From: Crambe crambe
Lineage: Eukaryota; Porifera; Demospongiae; Poecilosclerida; Crambeidae
Length of the DNA stretch: 64,000 bases
Assembly (NCBI GenBank): GCA_963924555.1
Contig: OZ004593.1
Span: 3,716,480-3,780,479 of the forward strand
Direction of reading: 5' to 3'
Each line of letters starts with the position of its first letter. The first letter of the stretch is position 1. The position numbers were made by a program, and so were the translations under genes. The notes under the pieces are model-generated. The model had not been told where the DNA came from. It saw only the letters and a program-made list of their open reading frames with translations, and searched no databases. Of this stretch, positions 60,127 to 64,000 are shown piece after piece.

Positions 60127-61690
60127 CTAGATAATAATTTGTGAGATGATCACAGAGTACGTGTACCAATGGTCAATAACTAACCCAATAGCCTCCTTTT
60201 CATTGTAATTAACTCTAATTTTCGAGCATGAGAACAAAAAAATGGCGGTACCAGATAAGAATGGAATTGAAACGCTCTCTGTGATGAGTTTAATTTTGAT
60301 GCACAAGTCCTCATAATCATTTAGCTCACCTTCAAAAACAAAAAACAAATTAGAAACATACCAATTTCCACACGAACACTAATGACCTTTCCTCGTATCG
60401 TTTTAGAGTCATCTGTAACTTCACATTGATACAGTCCAGCTTTATTTACATAAATGAATGGAGTAGATGGAAACATAAGTGTCTTCCCTATCATTTTCCA
60501 GGAGTATGTACATTCTGGATGTACCAACGGCAAACAATAGAGTGTTACAGCTTTAGACCAGTTATTGACTACAACATCAACAGGACTTTCCCATTCTATG
60601 CCTAAATAAAGCAACCAGCTAGATATCACACTATAACACTATTACGTCCCTTAGTATACCACTTGTATCATTGGATTTGGATTCCCTGTTCTTTGCAACT
60701 ACATATGCAAGTAGGTGACACTGATAATTAACGAGTGGAGAAAGTACGTCTACACCATCTAGGAATAAAAAGAAAAATACTCATCATCCCCATCAAGGAA
60801 TCATCAAAAAAACCAGGAAATTCATACCTTGACGAACACTACTAACTTCATAACCATCAATTTCAGGCTGGTAAGTAGCCAAATCTCTTTCATTACAGCC
60901 TTTAATGTAGGTCCAAATATATTATCTGTCTCTTGGGAACAAATGCTTCCGTGGATACTCGTTTGAAACTGGACTATACCTAACTATAAACACCAAATTA
61001 TTACAGTCATAAATATTAGCCTTTCCAAGCTATATTTACCGAATATGAACTTTCTGTTGCCACATGTTTCTTTAAAAACTGTTATTAAGATAACATCACT
61101 AGCTATTTAATTTGCATACCCAAAATCTTACTTATTTCATTATCCACAGGGGAATCATTATCATCCACAGGGGATTCCTCCTAAGCATCATTATGAAGTG
61201 GTCAAAGTACTGTAGTTATTATCATACGTACCTTCTCATAACTAGAACTGGAATTTTCAGAACTTGAGTCGTCAACACACCCAATACCCATTTTAACATT
61301 ACTTGGGGATTTTCTCATTAAAAGTAAGTAGTTTCCCAATGTCCAAGGTTTTGTTCTGCCTTTAATTGTTACCTCCTCATCAAGTACACGAGCACCATTC
61401 AGTTTAAACAAGGAAAGAATTTTTTCTTTTCACCACGAAGATTAAGTTTTTTAACAGCTCTTTTTATAAAACTGCTATAAGAGTCACTCCTATAAGCTTC
61501 CATTTCAATAAAGGGAGTTTTCGATCTGGTGAATACACCAGGTTTGGTTTCAACCATCTCACATACAGCTACCTAAAGAAGTAATACACTAGTACCGATG
61601 TCTACTGAATGTGATAGAACTCACAAGAACACAATCCTCTTTTTGGGTAAGATTAAGTCTGGATTTTAATTTTTTCTGAATTTTATTAAT
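60127..61690 (-). CDS. Unidentified multi-exon reading region with Ig-like segment (low confidence)
   Basis: From right to left: about 61690-61640 and 61573-61430 encode KSRLNLTQKEDCVLV and RSKTPFIEMEAYRSDSYSSF, followed by IKRAVKKLNLRG. A one-base break near 61418 leads to LFKLNGARVLDEEVTIKGRT and PWTLGNYLLLMRKSPSN to about 61232. A Ser/Asp-rich linker follows, then exon 60756-60670 (LVNYQCHLLAYVVAKN), exon about 60602-60360 with an Ig-like fold pattern (VTLYCLPLVHPECTYSWKM, and AGLYQCEVTD: paired Cys with YxC), and a last exon to 60127. Phases of the last three exons agree. It may be the second protein of the integrase-core transposon upstream rather than a host gene. No family name can be given. 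Confidence 0.4.
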
Positions 61691-61949
61691 ATATCTGAAA
61701 CATAACTTCAAAGCATCGTGCTAGTTATGGTTGAGCTAGCATTACCTTCACTTTCAGATTTTTGGTCCAATTTTCTGGAAGACAATTTCAGAGCTTCATG
61801 CTTTAGCAAGTGGCTAAATACTACCAGGAGACTCTCTAAGAGCAGGATACTCGGCCACATTGACAGCGCTCAAAATAGCCACGTGGTCATTCTAATAAGA
61901 GCAGTCCCATTACTAATTATTTCTCTCTATTTAAAAAATACAAACAAAA

Positions 61950-63320
61950 ACATTATGTTAGTGGCATTCGAAACATTCCATCAGCTACAAGAACATTTAT
62001 ATTTTGTACCAGTTGCAAATATACATTACGGCAGTTTGCATGAGTGATGTCTTCTATAGTTAGACCAAGAGTGGCACGCAAAACATCATCAGATATTTCT
62101 TTAAAGCTAGTAGGACACAACATTGGTGCAGCAAGTGATTGATGGAGCATAGTCAGCCCACAGAGTGGTGTTTATGGGCTGCAACTGGTCTCTTGTTCCT
62201 GGTATAATAAATATGATTTTCTCATCTGTCAATTTTAGAATTTACCATAAGATGATGGCATGTCATATATGTCATTAGGTCTGCCATGTGGTGAAGATGC
62301 TTGTGAGTTTCACCTGATCGGGTGATCATTCCACTCAGAAACAAAGCCGTGCAAATCTTTTTCTAATAGATTTCCATAAACATACCCCAGAGAATATCTG
62401 AAAAAATAATAATGTATAACAATTAATGTTATAATTATACCTATGAACATCATTGCACTTATTAAAGTACCCTTCAGCCACAAGACTCTGTAAAAAAAAA
62501 AATCAAAAAATCAAAAAAAAAAATCATTATATGATACAATACTCAAGATTCTACTTACCTTACACGACTCTATCCACCAGTTAACCTTGAACCTTCTTAA
62601 CATGGCCCACAATGACTCTATCCTCTAATAAAATAAAATCTTTGCACAGTAATCGTGACCCTACCAGTTGGAGAAAACTCACAGTATTAGCTGTTGATGG
62701 TCCATATATAAAGCTTCGAGAAGCCAAAGAATCATTATGATTCATACGGAATGCAATATGAATTTTTGCTACTGAACAATTTTCAGTACCAAAGTCTGCC
62801 CGTAAAACTTTAGGATAACCTAATTATTTAACTGCATAATGTATCTCACAATTTAATACACAAAAAGTATTACCTCCAACATTCTCAACGCTTTCTAAAT
62901 AATAACGAGCAATAACAGCTAGATTATGGTTTGTTGTGACAGTTTTAACCACATTATTTTTCTAGAGAAGCTATTAAAACAAGAAAACTACAACAGTTAC
63001 TTGAACCATTATGTAAACCATATGTACCCATCTATGCAGCCATGAATACAGAGTCCATACGGTTACAGTTTGTCGTATCCTGCCACAAGAAATTTGGACC
63101 CTATACATGTATACAAAAGCACAATCATTACCTTATCATATACACCATTATCATGACCTTGCAATGATAAGATCTCCGCTTTAGCCTTCTCTTCTTGCGC
63201 TCTGATACACCCTCTGGGTCTACTTCTCTGAGCAATTTCATAACTGTGTCCCTAAATAATACAGGACTTACAGATCTTTCATGAAGATCAAATGAATAGT
63301 TACCATCTAACAATTACTTT
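61950..63320 (-). pseudogene. Integrase-core (DDE-type) transposase, fragmented
   Basis: Minus-strand blocks in order from 63313: FRDTVMKLLREVDPEGVSER with KKRRLKRRSYHCKG, then PYGLCIHGCIDG (the first catalytic-Asp strand region), YYLESVENVG and YPKVLRADFGTEN (second Asp), then ANTRIESLWAMLRRFKVNWW (the Glu helix), and a C-terminal part including LRATLGLTIEDITHANCRNV to 61953. This is the widespread metazoan 'integrase core' transposase common in cnidarians and sponges. Some intervals look like small introns; others contain stops (for example around 62820 and 63060), so I call it broken or multi-exon. No terminal repeats were found. Confidence 0.7.
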
Positions 63321-63724
63321 ATACTTTACATAAAGAATTCTCCATATAGCACGATACCCCCTGAGATTATCAGATGAATCAAGTGCCTAAAAGATGGGTT
63401 GAATGTACATGCGCAGTTTACCCAATGGTCAAGAACCTACACACCATCTGTAAGTTTGCATATGAGGGTAAAAGGTCACCTTGCCCCATAATTACATAGA
63501 GTAACGGAGGTAGTAAACGGACAGTTAACAAAGTTGTGGTTTTTCCCGGCGGGTTAGCGAGTGCAAGGAAGATTGCAGGGGGGCTTTGGATAGCTATGGG
63601 CCTACCTCGCTCTATCCAGGCAGGAAGCTAAGCAAGTCCTATTATGCTGATTTCTGGGAGAGATTTAGAGTAGGCGCCTACTGGAGGCAGTTAACGGACA
63701 ATAGAGGCAGTTGGCGGACAGCTC
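63321..63724. other. Short non-genic interval
   Basis: Nothing recognised. AGGCAGTTAACGGACA-like words occur twice at 63680-63720. Confidence 0.4.
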
Positions 63725-64000
63725 TTAAAATGAAGGTAAAATGGCTGCACATGTGCTTATTATTGTAAGAAATGATAATGATAATGATAATAGAAGATAA
63801 CATGATTCAGTTTCTTCTTCTATCATTAACACAGGAGATGGTCCAGGACTTGAAACTTGCTTAACCTTCAAGCTGGAGTGATCATGTACCATGCTCTTTG
63901 GTATACAATATTTTGCTGCTGCTTCTCTGACAGACACCTTCCCCTCTCTAACTTCCTCTGCAGCTCTCTCCAGATCTTCGGATTTCCAATTTCTCCGCTT
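63725..64000 (-). CDS. Psq/pogo-type helix-turn-helix fragment (runs off the right edge)
   Basis: The minus-strand frame enters from the right edge and reads RRNWKSEDLERAAEEVREGK, then VSVREAAAKYCIPKSMVHDH and, after a linker, EEETE. This is the Psq/CENP-B-N type DNA-binding helix-turn-helix at the start of pogo/Tigger transposases and some derived host genes. The frame continues to 63725 with a hydrophobic, likely non-coding tail. Only this N-terminal DNA-binding part is in the window. Confidence 0.65.
   Translation of the reverse strand, partial: KRRNWKSEDLERAAEEVREGKVSVREAAAKYCIPKSMVHDHSSLKVKQVSSPGPSPVLMIEEETESCYLLLSLSLSFLTIISTCAAILPSF

Noticed and set aside
1-64000. CRISPR arrays, bacterial operons, rRNA or tRNA genes
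   Set aside because: No regularly spaced direct repeats with unique spacers, no Shine-Dalgarno/operon structure and no cloverleaf or rRNA sequence that I could recognise; the DNA is clearly eukaryotic.

Overview
Organism: this is metazoan nuclear DNA. The genes are intron-rich with mostly short GT-AG introns (about 45-100 bp), there are animal-specific genes (a Wnt O-acyltransferase, an OASIS-type bZIP factor, an SV2-like transporter, a GTDC1-type glycosyltransferase), gene spacing is tight, and the non-coding DNA is AT-rich and full of fold-back elements and GCTAGC/GCATGC words. A demosponge of the Amphimedon type is my best guess (inference; no search was run).

Layout. 1-4980: last exon of a mitochondrial GrpE-type nucleotide exchange factor between two inverted fold-back repeats. 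4981-8711 (-): complete 12-exon serine carboxypeptidase. 9381-11090 (-): pieces of dead non-LTR retrotransposons. 11286-15000: exons of an unresolved membrane protein plus a 0.8 kb TIR element. 15618-24715 (+): complete 10-exon SV2/SVOP-like transporter whose large introns hold repeats and a transposase remnant. 24901-29251 (-): a single-exon beta-helix multipass membrane protein split by a recent 484 bp transposon insertion. 30099-35335: CREB3L-type bZIP (-) and Porcupine (+) head to head across an 80 bp promoter. 37199-43079 (-): a complete 20-exon GH92 alpha-mannosidase and a complete 9-exon GTDC1 (queuosine tRNA mannosyltransferase). 46340-51637: four tightly packed housekeeping genes, eRF1 (+), exosome RRP41 (-), ARP6 (+) and a WSCD-like sulfotransferase (-), with gaps of 32, 94 and 87 bp. 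51785-64000: transposon-dominated, including a 5,073 bp element with about 85 bp inverted ends and a perfect 9 bp target duplication that carries a ZAD-like zinc finger, a DUF6589-like protein and a RecQ-like helicase; then a decayed ubiquitin-protease-like locus, an integrase-core transposase with a downstream reading region, and a pogo/psq helix-turn-helix fragment at the right edge.

Most interesting: the large helicase transposon and its relatives. Several elements in the window share TAGYCT-type ends and 9 bp target duplications. One carries a RecQ motif I fragment and one the zinc finger, so they look like non-autonomous relatives of helicase-encoding transposons (resembling the AcademH lineage as I recall it). 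One of them has broken a roughly 1,285-residue membrane protein gene with an exact, reversible insertion scar.

Exon-by-exon frame checks closed for the carboxypeptidase, transporter, CREB3L, PORCN, GH92, GTDC1, EXOSC4, ACTR6 and sulfotransferase models, so I regard them as intact. All splice sites are read by eye.
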